Numbered from the stretch's first letter, positions 52,006 through 60,995 are shown. The stretch: 64,000 nucleotides of DNA from Acidipropionibacterium thoenii DSM 20276 (GCF_000423445.1 NZ_AUHZ01000011.1:39084-103083), one strand, 5' to 3'. The notes: generated by a model not told the origin, from the sequence alone. A program made the numbers and translations.

Positions 52006-53415
52006 ATGTCTGTCGATCCTGCCGGCTCCACAGGGGGCCCCTCCCGTCCTGGCCCACGCCCCGGCTCGGGCGATTCACGAGCCGGTGATCCCCGCGGGTC
52101 CGATGTTGGCTCCGGTAGCTCCGCCGCACGGCTCCAGCAGACAGCCTGGCAGGCTGCTCTTCCGGCGATCTCCTTCCTGCTGTTCACCTCGATGCTGCGC
52201 TCCCCGATCACTGCGATCCCGCCGCTGCTGGGCCGGATGGGCGCGGATCTGGGCATGACCCCCAGCGCGATGGGTGCGCTCAGCTCGGTCCCGGTGCTGT
52301 GTTTCGGGGTGCTGACGCCGTTCGCCTCGGCCGTGCTGCGGCGCCTCCAGATCAACTCGGCGGCGCTGTGGACCCTGGCGATCATCGTCGCCGGAGCGGT
52401 GATCCGCTCGCTGGGCAGTGTCCCGGCGGCCTTCGCCGGTACCGCGGTGATCGCTGCCGGGATGACGATGGGAAACCTCATCGCCCCGATGGTGATCGCC
52501 CGCAACTTCCGGGGAAGGACGGCGCTGATGACCGGCGCCTACTCCGCCTCGGTCAACGTCGCGGTGACACTGTCGACCGCGCTGGCCGCCCCGCTGGCGC
52601 TGGTGATCGGGTGGCAGGGCTCGGCGATGGCCTGGGCCATCGTCCCCGGGGTGGCCGCCGGCATCGTGTGGTGGCGGGTCTTCCCACCGGAGCGCCGGGC
52701 CGGCCAGGATCACCCCGGCCAGTTGGCCGGCGCCGCACTGGACACTTCGGCGGTCTCGGACGGCGGGATCGTGCCCGTGGGGCACCGGGCCGCTGCCGCG
52801 CCGGTCGAACCCGTCCGATCGGGCAGGATCCTGGCCTGGCCGTTGGCCTGGATCCTGGCGACCGCCTTCGCCGCCCACACCTTCGCCTACTACTCGATGG
52901 TCGCCTGGCTGCCTACCGCACTGCGCGAGGTCGCCCATATGGGGGAGTCCGGAGCGGGCATCGCCTCCAGCGTCTTCCAGATCACCGCCGTCTTCGGACC
53001 GCTGATGCTGCCGGTCATGATGAACCGGCTCGGCTGGCCGATGCTGCGTGTGATGTGCATCATCTGCGGGTGCTGGCTGGTGCTGCCGTTCGGGATGCTG
53101 GTGGCCCCGGGGCTCTGGTTCATCTGGTGCTTCTTCGGCGGGATGGCTCAGGGATCCTTCTTCAGCGCGCTGTTCACCATCGTCATCGGGCGCACCCGCA
53201 CCGCCGACGAGAACCGACGGCTGTCGGCTCTGGTCCAGACCGTCGGCTACATCGTCGCCGCCACCGGCCCCGTCCTGGTCGGCGTGTTCCGCGAGTCCCA
53301 CCCGGGGTGGACGCCGTTGTTCGGCCTGGTCGGGCTCGGCACGGTGGTGATGACGGTGTGTGCGATCATCGGGGTCCGCGACACCTCGAGGCCACCCCAG
53401 CCGGTGAGCAAATAG
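52006..53415 (+). CDS. MFS transporter, CynX/NimT-like
   Basis: A 469-residue major facilitator protein. A Gly/Ser/Pro-rich cytoplasmic N-terminus (about 1-45) is followed by 12 hydrophobic segments; the first has FLLFTSMLRSPITAIPPLLGRM, typical of the CynX/NimT (cyanate/nitroimidazole) branch. The central loop (about 225-265) is polar and extended. Substrates in this branch range widely; none can be assigned. The ATG at 52006 has no Shine-Dalgarno but a TAAAAT -10 element 11-16 nt upstream. It precedes the peptidase gene by 10 bp, so the two may form an operon. Confidence 0.85.
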   Translation: MSVDPAGSTGGPSRPGPRPGSGDSRAGDPRGSDVGSGSSAARLQQTAWQAALPAISFLLFTSMLRSPITAIPPLLGRMGADLGMTPSAMGALSSVPVLCFGVLTPFASAVLRRLQINSAALWTLAIIVAGAVIRSLGSVPAAFAGTAVIAAGMTMGNLIAPMVIARNFRGRTALMTGAYSASVNVAVTLSTALAAPLALVIGWQGSAMAWAIVPGVAAGIVWWRVFPPERRAGQDHPGQLAGAALDTSAVSDGGIVPVGHRAAAAPVEPVRSGRILAWPLAWILATAFAAHTFAYYSMVAWLPTALREVAHMGESGAGIASSVFQITAVFGPLMLPVMMNRLGWPMLRVMCIICGCWLVLPFGMLVAPGLWFIWCFFGGMAQGSFFSALFTIVIGRTRTADENRRLSALVQTVGYIVAATGPVLVGVFRESHPGWTPLFGLVGLGTVVMTVCAIIGVRDTSRPPQPVSK

Positions 53416-53425
53416 GGTTGGGTCC

Positions 53426-54718
53426 ATGACCTCCCGTTCCACACGTCGACTCACCAGCCCGATCCCCGCCCGGGACTGGCAGCACCACATCCCCGGCCTG
53501 CTCACCCGCGACATCCGGGTCATCGCCCCGCTGGACCATTCCAATGACGCCGATCCGCGCACCATCGAGGTCTACGCGCGGGTGGTCGCCACCCCCGACG
53601 GCACCCGCCGGCCGTATCTGGTCTTCCTGCAGGGCGGACCCGGCTGCGAGTCGCCACGACCGACCCTGTCGGATCCAGGATTCCCGGGCTGGCTGGCCCG
53701 TGCCCTGAAGGACTACCAGCTGGTGCTGCTGGACCAGCGCGGCACCGGGCTGTCCTCCCCGGTCTCCGAGCCGGTGGGTTCGGCCGCCGACCAGGCGGAG
53801 TACCTCAGCCACCTTCGCGCCGACGAGATCGTCGAGGACTGCGAGGACATCCGGCGTCTGCTCGGCGTCGACCAGTGGGCGGCGCTGGGGCAGTCCTTCG
53901 GCGGCTTCACCCTGCTGCGCTACCTGTCGGTGCACGCCGAGTCGCTGAGCGCCGGCTACTTCACCGGCGGGCTGTCTGCGGTGGGACGCCATGCCGACGA
54001 GGTCTACGCCGCCACCTACGCGACGATGGCCGCCAAGTCGGAGCAGTACTACCGACGGTTCCCCGCTGACCGGGAGGCGATGTCCGAGCTGCTGGAGTTG
54101 GCGCAGGCCGGTGGTGTGCACACCCCCAACGGCGACCTCGTCTCGGCCGGCCGGGTGCGATCCCTGGGTCATCTGCTGGGGGCCTCCGGCGGCGCCGAGA
54201 AGCTGCACTACCTGTTGGAGCGGGAACCCACCTCCCGCGGGTTCCGCTACGACCTGGCGGAGATGCTGCCCTTCGGGGGGCGCAATGCGCTCTACGCGGT
54301 GGTCCACGAGTCCTCCTACGCCGACGGTTGCACCACGGCCTGGTCGGCCTCGCGGATGCTGCCGGAGTCCTTCCGGGCGGATCCGACCCTGCTGACCGGC
54401 GAGCACCTGATGCCTGAGTGGTTCGAGGAGGACTCCTCGCTGCGGGCCTGGAAGGACACCGCCGAGATCGTCGCCGAGCACCCCTGGCCCACCCTCTATG
54501 ACGCCGACGCGCTGCGCACCGTGCAGGTGCCCTGTGCCGCCGCGGTCTACTTCAATGACGCCTACGTGCCGCTGGAGTTCTCGATGGAGACCGCAGCATT
54601 GATCCCCACCATGCATCCCTGGGTGACCAGCCAGTACGAGCACAATGGGTCCAATGCCTCGGGGGGCGGGGTGCTGGACCGGCTCATCGGGTTGGCACGG
54701 GGGGAGCTCGCGAGATGA
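53426..54718 (+). CDS. Alpha/beta hydrolase, proline iminopeptidase-like (S33)
   Basis: A 430-residue alpha/beta hydrolase of peptidase family S33. The oxyanion-hole segment FLQGGPGCESPRP (about 68-80), LLDQRGTGLSSP, and nucleophile elbow LGQSFGGFTLLRY (Ser near 156) are clear. A large cap domain runs about 190-330. Catalytic Asp and His lie near 377 (FNDAYVP) and 405 (YEHNGS). Members release N-terminal proline from peptides. The ATG at 53426 is 10 bp after the MFS stop, with AGGGTTGGG as the ribosome site, suggesting an operon that imports and hydrolyses small peptides or related compounds. Confidence 0.87.
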   Translation: MTSRSTRRLTSPIPARDWQHHIPGLLTRDIRVIAPLDHSNDADPRTIEVYARVVATPDGTRRPYLVFLQGGPGCESPRPTLSDPGFPGWLARALKDYQLVLLDQRGTGLSSPVSEPVGSAADQAEYLSHLRADEIVEDCEDIRRLLGVDQWAALGQSFGGFTLLRYLSVHAESLSAGYFTGGLSAVGRHADEVYAATYATMAAKSEQYYRRFPADREAMSELLELAQAGGVHTPNGDLVSAGRVRSLGHLLGASGGAEKLHYLLEREPTSRGFRYDLAEMLPFGGRNALYAVVHESSYADGCTTAWSASRMLPESFRADPTLLTGEHLMPEWFEEDSSLRAWKDTAEIVAEHPWPTLYDADALRTVQVPCAAAVYFNDAYVPLEFSMETAALIPTMHPWVTSQYEHNGSNASGGGVLDRLIGLARGELAR

Positions 54719-54752
54719 CCCGCGGGGCCGGCGACCACCGGAGGAGGCGGCC

Positions 54753-55661
54753 ATGATCAGTAGTCAGCAGGAGCTGGAGGACGCCCTGGCGGCCGGTTCC
54801 CAGGTGCTGGAGGTGGATTCGCCCGCTGCCGCCGAGCTGCAGCTGCCACGCGGTGCCGGGTCGATGTTCAACAGCATCACGGTCCATCTGCGCGGCAGCT
54901 CACGGATGGCGATCAGTGACGCGATGGTGATGGCCCACGACGAGTCGACGGTGATCAGCGGCCCCGACGGGGTGGTGACCGCCGACGGTTCGGCGACCGT
55001 GCTGGGTTCGGGGGTGGTCAATGCCTCCGGCCGGGCCCATGTGGTGGCCGGCGGATCGGCGTCGGTGACGGCCTGGGGGCATGCCCAGCTGGAGCTGTCG
55101 GGGGCGGCTTCCGCGCGGGTCAGCGGCGAGGCGAGCGTGCTGGCAGGTGAGGACTCCCGGGTGTGGGCCGGCGGGCTCTCGCAGGTCGAGTTGCGCCAGG
55201 ATGCGATGTGTCTGGTGTCCGGGCTGGCCCCCGACGGCGGGGTGCGGATCGTCACCCCCGATGCCGTGGCCCCCGGCCAGGAGGGGCAGGTCTACCGTGC
55301 CGGCGGTGGAGTCTCCACGTTGGCCGACCCTGCCACCTGGTGCCAGATGTTCCACGTCGCCGTCGACAACGGCGTCGCCACGGTGTTCAAGGCGGTCGAC
55401 ACCTTCTGGACCACGGCCTGGGCGGTGCGTCAGGGGATCTTCTACCGTCCGGGCAGTCTGCCGGTGGCTCCCGATTGGGAGGACGCCGACACCGGGGGCG
55501 GGTTGCATTTCTCCCCGACGCCGTTCCAGGCCCGCCAGGTGGTGCGCAGTTGCACCCATGTGGTGGCCTGCGGGGTGCGGATCGACGAGATGCGGCCGCT
55601 CACCGACGAGGTGTGCAAGGCGCCCAGGGTGGTGCGGGCCTGCGAGAAGGTCGACGAGTGA
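54753..55661 (+). CDS. Unknown protein with an Ala/Gly/Val-rich beta-solenoid-like repeat region
   Basis: A 302-residue protein that I do not recognise. Residues about 45-160 are a repeating Val/Ala/Ser/Gly pattern of about 8-residue rungs (MAHDESTVIS, GVVTADGSATV, ASVTAWGHAQLELS) that looks like a parallel beta-solenoid, as in bactofilin-like or phage-tail-like folds. The C-terminal half (about 175-302) is a mixed domain with several Cys (WCQMF, RSCTHVVACG, EVCKAPRVVRACE), perhaps metal-binding. There is no signal peptide. The ATG at 54753 has GGAGGAGG at good spacing. It lies 34 bp after the peptidase. Confidence 0.7.
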   Translation: MISSQQELEDALAAGSQVLEVDSPAAAELQLPRGAGSMFNSITVHLRGSSRMAISDAMVMAHDESTVISGPDGVVTADGSATVLGSGVVNASGRAHVVAGGSASVTAWGHAQLELSGAASARVSGEASVLAGEDSRVWAGGLSQVELRQDAMCLVSGLAPDGGVRIVTPDAVAPGQEGQVYRAGGGVSTLADPATWCQMFHVAVDNGVATVFKAVDTFWTTAWAVRQGIFYRPGSLPVAPDWEDADTGGGLHFSPTPFQARQVVRSCTHVVACGVRIDEMRPLTDEVCKAPRVVRACEKVDE

Positions 55662-55736
55662 GGTGGGCCGGCGAGTCCGTGCAGGGGACGCCGGCCGCTG
55701 ACGGACCGGCGACCGGCCATCACGCCCACACCGCCG

Positions 55737-55967
55737 TCACTTCTTCGGATGCCACCTGTCGTCGTCCCCCTTGGTGTACTTGTCCTTGACGGCGGCCCAC
55801 GCGACCTTGTGCGCGGCCTGCTCCCGCGACTCGTCGCCCTGCCGATCTTTGGGGCTGCGGTACTGCTGGAAGGCGCTGTTGAAGGCCTCCTTGTAGATGT
55901 CCTGGGCATGCTTGGGCAGAACCTTCTGCACCGCCTCGGGGAGCTCATCGATGCTGTCGTAGGGCAT
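55737..55967 (-). CDS. ChaB family small protein
   Basis: A 76-residue ChaB-domain protein (MPYDSIDELPEAVQKVLPKHAQDIYKEAF is located at residues 1-29). ChaB was named in E. coli as a possible regulator of the ChaA cation antiporter, but its role is not settled. The fold is mostly helical with a basic C-terminus (KYTKGDDDRWHPKK). The ATG at 55967 has AAAGGAG at correct spacing. It stands alone, converging on the beta-solenoid gene. No ChaA is adjacent; the CPA1 antiporter at 19742 is far away. Confidence 0.88.
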   Translation of the reverse strand: MPYDSIDELPEAVQKVLPKHAQDIYKEAFNSAFQQYRSPKDRQGDESREQAAHKVAWAAVKDKYTKGDDDRWHPKK

Positions 55968-56098
55968 GTTGTGTCTCCTTTGTTGAGAATCCTCGCCGCG
56001 CGGTTGCCGGGCATCCTTGCGGGGGCTCGAGGGCGTCTTTCCTTGATGCGGCCGAGTTGCTGGGTACCGTGAGTCGAAACTCAGGCAGGAGGTCAGCT

Positions 56099-56398
56099 AT
56101 GACGCATCACAGCTATCTTGCAACGACCCGGAGCATTTCCGGAGGTCCCGCCGCCGCAGCTCCACCAGCACCTGAACCCACCGTTCCGGATCCGACCGTG
56201 GTGCCCGATCCAGGGGTGCCGCCCACGCCGTCACCCGGTCCCGGTCCGGCGCATCCGCCGGAGCCCCCGGGCCCCCAGCCGCCGACCGAGCCGCCGGCCC
56301 CTCCCGAACCGGTGCACCCGCCGGCCCCCGAGCCGAGCCCGGCGCCGCCAGGACCGCCCATCCCCCCGGTGCCACCGGCCCCTCCCATCCCGTTGTGA
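56099..56398 (+). CDS. Proline-rich small protein
   Basis: A 99-residue protein that I do not recognise. After MTHHSYLATTRS, more than half of the residues are Pro, Glu, Ala or Gly, with PPxPxP repeats to the end (PPVPPAPPIPL). It has no signal peptide or TM segment. The ATG at 56099 follows AGGAGG at 6-7 nt, which is a strong argument that it is translated, since most frames in high-GC DNA lack such a site. Proline-rich peptides can be disordered wall- or protein-binding tails. Function is unknown. Confidence 0.55.
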   Translation: MTHHSYLATTRSISGGPAAAAPPAPEPTVPDPTVVPDPGVPPTPSPGPGPAHPPEPPGPQPPTEPPAPPEPVHPPAPEPSPAPPGPPIPPVPPAPPIPL

Positions 56399-56428
56399 CG
56401 CCGCCACCGACCTGACCGGCCAGTGCAT

Positions 56429-57520
56429 TCACCGCGGGGTATGGGCGTCGTCATCCCCGTCCGCGTGATCCGCGGATCTGCGCAGTTCCCGTGCCTGCTC
56501 GATGTGCTGGTCGTGCTTGCGGGCCTGTTTGTCACTGGCGCGGGTGTCGCGGGGCGGCAGCTGGAGAACCGATTCCGCGGCCATGCCGGCCTGCAGCTCA
56601 CGGGCCCGTTCGAGTTCCGAGTCGATCTCGGCGCCGAGCAGCAGGATGGCGTTGACGATGTAGAGCCACAGCAGCAGGACGATGACCCCGGCCAGCGCGC
56701 CGTAGGTGGCGTTGTACTTCCCGAAATTCGACACGTAGAAGAAGAATCCGGCGGAGGCGGCCAGCGAGACGAGGATCGCGATCACGGCACCCACACTGAC
56801 CCAACGGAATCTCGGCTGTCTGATGTTGGGAGTCGCGTAATAGAGCAGCGCGATGACGAGGACGATGATGAATGCCAGCACGAACCACTTGAGGATTCCC
56901 CAAGCGGTCATCACGGCCGAGCCGATTCCCAGCAGGCTGCCGATAGCCTCGGCCACCGGCCCGGAGATCACGAGGGTGATCAGTCCACCTGCGCCCAGCA
57001 GCAGGATGAGAGCCGTCAGGCCGTACATCTGCGCGTTGAACTTGATGGCGCCTCGTCCCTCGGGGACCTGGTAGATCTTGTTCATGGCCCGGCTGAACCC
57101 CTTGATGTAGCCGGACGCCGACCACAGCGCGACGGCCAGGCCCACGATCAGGCCGATCCCGGGGGCCGGGGCGGTCAGCACCGCGTCGAGCGCCGGCCTC
57201 ACCGTGTCCCAGGTCGAGGAGGGCACCGCGCCTTTGAGCTGGTCCAGCAGACTGGTGAGGGCCTGACCGCTCTGTCCGAACAGGCTGAGGATCGACACCA
57301 GTGCGATGAGCCCCGGGAACATCGACATGACCGTCCGATAGGTCAGTCCGGCGGCCAGATCGGTGCACGAGTCGGCGGTGAACTGGCCGACCGCCGATCG
57401 TGCCACGAAACGCCATGACGGCGGCTTGATCTGAGTGGGTGACTTGGGCTTTCTGGCGTCATCGGGATCGGGAGCATCTGTACCGGCCGTGCGACCGCGG
57501 TCGGGGGAGCGACGACTCAT
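56429..57520 (-). CDS. YihY/virulence factor BrkB family membrane protein
   Basis: A 363-residue membrane protein of the YihY family, once named ribonuclease BN. Six or so hydrophobic segments run about 65-310, with LAAGLTYRTVMSMFPGLIALVS near the start and LWLYIVNAILLLGAEID near the end. N- and C-termini are polar; the C-terminus is His/Asp/Arg-rich. The biochemical role is not settled; transport or envelope assembly is usually suggested. The ATG at 57520 has AAAGGAAACGG upstream. It follows, on the same strand, the DUF4235 gene by 97 bp. Confidence 0.88.
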   Translation of the reverse strand: MSRRSPDRGRTAGTDAPDPDDARKPKSPTQIKPPSWRFVARSAVGQFTADSCTDLAAGLTYRTVMSMFPGLIALVSILSLFGQSGQALTSLLDQLKGAVPSSTWDTVRPALDAVLTAPAPGIGLIVGLAVALWSASGYIKGFSRAMNKIYQVPEGRGAIKFNAQMYGLTALILLLGAGGLITLVISGPVAEAIGSLLGIGSAVMTAWGILKWFVLAFIIVLVIALLYYATPNIRQPRFRWVSVGAVIAILVSLAASAGFFFYVSNFGKYNATYGALAGVIVLLLWLYIVNAILLLGAEIDSELERARELQAGMAAESVLQLPPRDTRASDKQARKHDQHIEQARELRRSADHADGDDDAHTPR

Positions 57521-57617
57521 GGCGTCACCGTTTCCTTTCGGGTCGTGGTGCCGGCGTGTGCTCGATCCGTCAATGACGGCTGGGCGCAGGTGTCCCGCCC
57601 GGCTCTGGCCGTCGGGC

Positions 57618-57914
57618 TCACTTGCCCGGCCACTCGCCTGTGGCCCGCTGGAACATCCTGGCCCCGCCACGATCCACCAGAGCCTTGACGCCTGCGTAGA
57701 TCGCTCCCTGTACCGCGGCGGCGATCAGTACCTGTCCGAGCCCGAACTCGGACCTCAGTGCCTCCGGGGTGCCCTTGGACTGGGAGCGGGAGGCCCTCTT
57801 CCAGACCTGCTTGAACACCGCTCCGGCGAGGACGCCGCTGATGATGCTGCTCACCATGCCGACCGGACGGTAGAGGATCTTCGCCGACGTGTTGCTGTTC
57901 TTCTTCGCCATCAT
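57618..57914 (-). CDS. DUF4235 family membrane protein
   Basis: A 98-residue protein with a small basic N-terminus, a hydrophobic helix at about 14-35 (YRPVGMVSSIISGVLAGAVF) and a second at about 62-80 (LGQVLIAAAVQGAIYAGVKA). DUF4235 proteins are common small membrane proteins in Actinobacteria, often near DUF3618 and holin-like genes, as here. Function is unknown. The ATG at 57914 has AGGAGAGTCC upstream; a second ATG is one codon downstream. It is probably co-transcribed with 57947-58712. Confidence 0.85.
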   Translation of the reverse strand: MMAKKNSNTSAKILYRPVGMVSSIISGVLAGAVFKQVWKRASRSQSKGTPEALRSEFGLGQVLIAAAVQGAIYAGVKALVDRGGARMFQRATGEWPGK

Positions 57915-57946
57915 GGGACTCTCCTTAGATTTCCTGGACCACGGCT

Positions 57947-58327
57947 TCACCGACGGGCCGCTCGGATCGTCAGGATCAGCGTAACCGCCGCGGCGGATCC
58001 CACCAGCGCCAGCGCGATCCACCCGGAGGCGGTCGGCCTGCCGAACCGCGAGTCCTGGTCGCTCGGATGGGTGAAGGTCTCCTCCGACTGCTCGCGGAGG
58101 CGACGGGCACCGGCGTCGACCCGCTGCTTGGCCTCCTCGAAGCGGTGACGGGCCCTGCTCCTGACATCCAGCCTCTCCGCCAACGATTCCACGCTGTCGA
58201 GCAGTTGATCCCTGGAACGTCTGACCTGTTCCTCGGCCGCGCCCACGGAGGGATCGTCGCTGCGCCCGTCGCTGCTGCCGGCGTCTGGTCGATCCGCGAG
58301 CGGATCATGGGACTCAGGAGTTGTCAT
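57947..58327 (-). CDS. DUF3618 family protein
   Basis: A 126-residue protein: a disordered acidic N-terminus, an amphipathic region (EEQVRRSRDQLLDSVESLAERLD, about residues 32-54) and a C-terminal TM helix (about 103-123). DUF3618 proteins are membrane-associated and often found next to holin-X-type genes in Actinobacteria; role unknown. It overlaps the upstream holin-like gene by 14 bp (58314-58327), so the two are translationally coupled. Confidence 0.85.
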   Translation of the reverse strand: MTTPESHDPLADRPDAGSSDGRSDDPSVGAAEEQVRRSRDQLLDSVESLAERLDVRSRARHRFEEAKQRVDAGARRLREQSEETFTHPSDQDSRFGRPTASGWIALALVGSAAAVTLILTIRAARR

Positions 58328-58712
58328 GGTGCGCGCCTTCCTTGATCTGCTCGACGTCCTGCTTGACGTTGTCGACTGCTCGCTGCGGGGCGACGGAGAC
58401 CTGCTTGATCCTGTTGCGGCCGACAAGGACTGCGATCAGGGCCGCGAGGAACAGCACCGCGGTGACGATCCCCGCTGCAGCCCAGGCAGGTACGACCAGG
58501 GCGAGGAGGAGAATCAGGGTTGCGAGGAGGGCGGCGAACCCGAAGGCCGCCAGGAATCCCCCGGCGCTCATGAGGCCGGCGGCCTGGCCGCTCCGCTTCG
58601 CCGTCTCAGTCATCTCTGCCCGAGCGAGCTTGAACTCGCTGCGGATCAGATCTGTCAACTGGTCCGGGATCCTCACCAGAATCTCTGGGATCGATTCCTC
58701 GGAACTACTCAT
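58314..58712 (-). CDS. Holin-X-like (phage holin superfamily III) membrane protein
   Basis: A 132-residue protein with an amphipathic N-terminal helix and two strongly hydrophobic helices (about 46-75 and 78-98). It belongs to the actinobacterial holin-X/DUF1469 group, which are chromosomal membrane proteins despite the phage name. No phage genes are near. It is first in a minus-strand group with DUF3618, DUF4235 and YihY, which together look like an envelope or osmotic-stress set. The ATG at 58712 has GAGTAGTTCC-type upstream sequence with a weak site. Confidence 0.85.
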   Translation of the reverse strand: MSSSEESIPEILVRIPDQLTDLIRSEFKLARAEMTETAKRSGQAAGLMSAGGFLAAFGFAALLATLILLLALVVPAWAAAGIVTAVLFLAALIAVLVGRNRIKQVSVAPQRAVDNVKQDVEQIKEGAHHDNS

Positions 58713-58902
58713 AAGTGGATCCGCCCCTCACGTCGTCCAGAGCTGCACGATTGATGCTCACTGTTGTCGACTATATGACGCGCTGTGCTGAACCGGTACC
58801 CCCTTAGGGGTGGGGTATCCGGTTGCCGGCTTGATTGGGTCGGCGACTGCGTCAGTCTGGGGTCCAGAGAATCGTCAGGAGTCGATGAGAGGAGCTGGGA
58901 TC

Positions 58903-59703
58903 ATGGAACTTGGAATTTCGGGCAGAACGGCGCTGCTGACCGGGGCCGATTCAGGTATCGGGTGGCACACCGCCAAGGAACTGCTCGGTGAGGGGGCCCG
59001 GGTAGTGCTCACCGACCAGGCGGAGGAGCCGCTGCACGCCGCCGCCCAGAAGCTCAATGCCCCGCCCGAGCGCTGCATCTGGCACCCCGCCGATATCACC
59101 AGCATCGAATCGCTGGAGGCGCTCCGCGGCTTCGTGGAGGACTCCTTCGGCGACATCGACATCCTGGTCCAGAGCGCCGGCATCACCGGAGCCCAGGGGC
59201 AGTTCCACGAGATCTCCGATCAGGGCTGGGTCGACACCCTCACCACAGATCTGCTGGGGCCGGTGCGCGTCCTCCAGCAGTTCCTTCCCGCACTGCGCCG
59301 GGGCGGATGGGGGCGCATCGTCCTGCTCGCCTCCGAGGACGCCGTCCAGCCCTACGATGACGAACTGCCCTACTGTGCGGCGAAGGCCGGGATCCTGGCG
59401 CTGGCCAAGGGGCTGTCGCGCAGCTACGCCCGCGAGGGCCTGCTGGTCAACGCCGTCTCCCCGGCTTTCATCCACACACCGATGACCGACGCCATGATGG
59501 AGCGCCGTGCCGCCCAGCTCGACGTGACACGCGATGAGGCCATCGACTCCTTCCTCGACGAGGAGCGGCCCTTCATGGAGCTCAAGCGGCGCGGCACCCC
59601 GGAGGAGGTCGCCGCCGTCATCGCGTTCCTGTGCTCGGACCGCGCCTCCTTCGTCAACGGATCGAACTACCGGGTGGACTCCGGATCGGTCGCCACCATC
59701 TGA
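58903..59703 (+). CDS. Short-chain dehydrogenase/reductase (SDR)
   Basis: A 266-residue classical SDR. The cofactor motif is LTGADSGIG (residues 11-19; TGxxxGxG-like). The catalytic Ser is in VLLASEDAV and the Y-x3-K is YCAAKAG (about 154-160). An Asp after strand 2 (LTDQAEE) favours NAD+ over NADP+. Members oxidise or reduce alcohols, ketones or sugars; no substrate can be assigned. The ATG at 58903 has GAGAGGAGC about 9 nt upstream. It converges on the FAD oxidoreductase. Confidence 0.9.
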   Translation: MELGISGRTALLTGADSGIGWHTAKELLGEGARVVLTDQAEEPLHAAAQKLNAPPERCIWHPADITSIESLEALRGFVEDSFGDIDILVQSAGITGAQGQFHEISDQGWVDTLTTDLLGPVRVLQQFLPALRRGGWGRIVLLASEDAVQPYDDELPYCAAKAGILALAKGLSRSYAREGLLVNAVSPAFIHTPMTDAMMERRAAQLDVTRDEAIDSFLDEERPFMELKRRGTPEEVAAVIAFLCSDRASFVNGSNYRVDSGSVATI

Positions 59704-59813
59704 GCCGGGGCGCCCACGATCCCGGAGGCCGGGGTCGGCCGGGGGAGGTGGAGCTGAGGACGGTCAGACCTCGCGGCCTCCTGCTGCCTGCGCAGCTGTG
59801 TCCAGGCGGCGGA

Positions 59814-60995
59814 TCACTGGATGCTCCGGGCGATCTCCTGGCGATCGGTCGGGCGGCGGGCCAGCAGCGCCCGGGCGGCGTCCAGCCTGCCCTCGGCCTG
59901 CCACAGCAGGACGCCGACCGGCTCGCCGGCGCTGTTGAGGTAGATGGCCACCGGCTTCCCGTCCCCGGTCTGGGTCTCCAGCACATCCATGCTCGGGTCC
60001 AGGGTGCCGACGGCCTGCCAGCCCACCCCGAAAACCACCGAGTAGAAGTACGGCGTGTAGGTGTAGGGCTCGGGGTCTCCTGCCATCGAACGGCCCACGG
60101 CGTGCCCCATCTTGCGTGCGCTGTCGACGTGTTCCACCCTGGTGCGTCCCAGAATCGCATCCGGGTAGCAGGCGACATCCCCGGCAGCCCAGATGGAGGG
60201 GTCCGAGGTCCTCAGATGGGCGTCGACCACGACTCCGTCGTCGACCTTCAGATCGGCCGACTCGGCGAGTTCGGTGGCGGGCACGGTGCCCAGCCCGGCG
60301 ATCACCGTGTCGGCGTCCAGGGTGCTGCCGTCGTTGAGGGTCACGACCGTCGTCCGGCCGTTCCTGGCGATGACCGAGGCCTGCCTGCCCGGCAGGATCT
60401 TGACCCCCGCGTCGGTGAACAGGCGCTGATAGCCGGCCGCGATGTCGGCGGGGAACATCGAGCCTCCGAGGGTCTGGCCGGGGAGGATCAGGGTCACCTC
60501 GCACTGCTGACCGATGAGCGCCGCGGCCAGTTCCGAGCCGATGTACCCGCCGCCCACGATGACGAACCGACGTCCGGGGGTCGCCAGATGGCGCACTCGG
60601 TGGTAGTCCCTAGCGCTGCGGAAGTAGATGACGGCGTCGTCCTCGGCGCGGTCGAGCTCCCGGGGGTGGACGCCAGTGGCCAGCAGCAGTCGCTGGTAGC
60701 CGACTGTCTGCCCGTCGGCGGTCCGTACCTGATGCTCCTCGCGGTCGATGGAGGTCACCTCGGTCTCCAGGTCAAGATCCGCCCCGGTCGCATCCTGGGT
60801 GCCCAGCGGTACCTGGTCCCAGCTGAAGCTCGGATCGGTCCACAGCTTCTTGGTGAGGGCGGGTCGGCTGTAGGGCGCATCCACGTCGGCGCTGAGAATG
60901 CCGATGGTGCCGCTGTCATCCAGCTCTCGGATGCCGCGTGCCGCGTCGTCGGAGACCATGCCGCCTCCGATGATCAGATACTTGTAGTTCTTCAT
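59814..60995 (-). CDS. FAD/NAD(P)-dependent oxidoreductase (ferredoxin-reductase type)
   Basis: A 393-residue flavoprotein. FAD binding is at the N-terminus (YLIIGGGMVSDDAARGI, 6-22); the NAD(P) Rossmann motif is FVIVGGGYIGSELAAAL (about 143-159); and the second FAD signature is SIWAAGDVACYP (about 270-281). It matches ferredoxin/rubredoxin reductases of the AIF-like group, with a C-terminal domain of about 80 residues. No CxxC redox-active disulfide is seen. The redox partner is not encoded nearby. The ATG at 60995 has CAGGAGGAC upstream. Confidence 0.9.
   Translation of the reverse strand: MKNYKYLIIGGGMVSDDAARGIRELDDSGTIGILSADVDAPYSRPALTKKLWTDPSFSWDQVPLGTQDATGADLDLETEVTSIDREEHQVRTADGQTVGYQRLLLATGVHPRELDRAEDDAVIYFRSARDYHRVRHLATPGRRFVIVGGGYIGSELAAALIGQQCEVTLILPGQTLGGSMFPADIAAGYQRLFTDAGVKILPGRQASVIARNGRTTVVTLNDGSTLDADTVIAGLGTVPATELAESADLKVDDGVVVDAHLRTSDPSIWAAGDVACYPDAILGRTRVEHVDSARKMGHAVGRSMAGDPEPYTYTPYFYSVVFGVGWQAVGTLDPSMDVLETQTGDGKPVAIYLNSAGEPVGVLLWQAEGRLDAARALLARRPTDRQEIARSIQ

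Noticed and set aside
58314..58712. Phage holin as evidence of a prophage
   Set aside because: The family is a chromosomal actinobacterial membrane protein; no phage structural, integrase or lysis genes are near.
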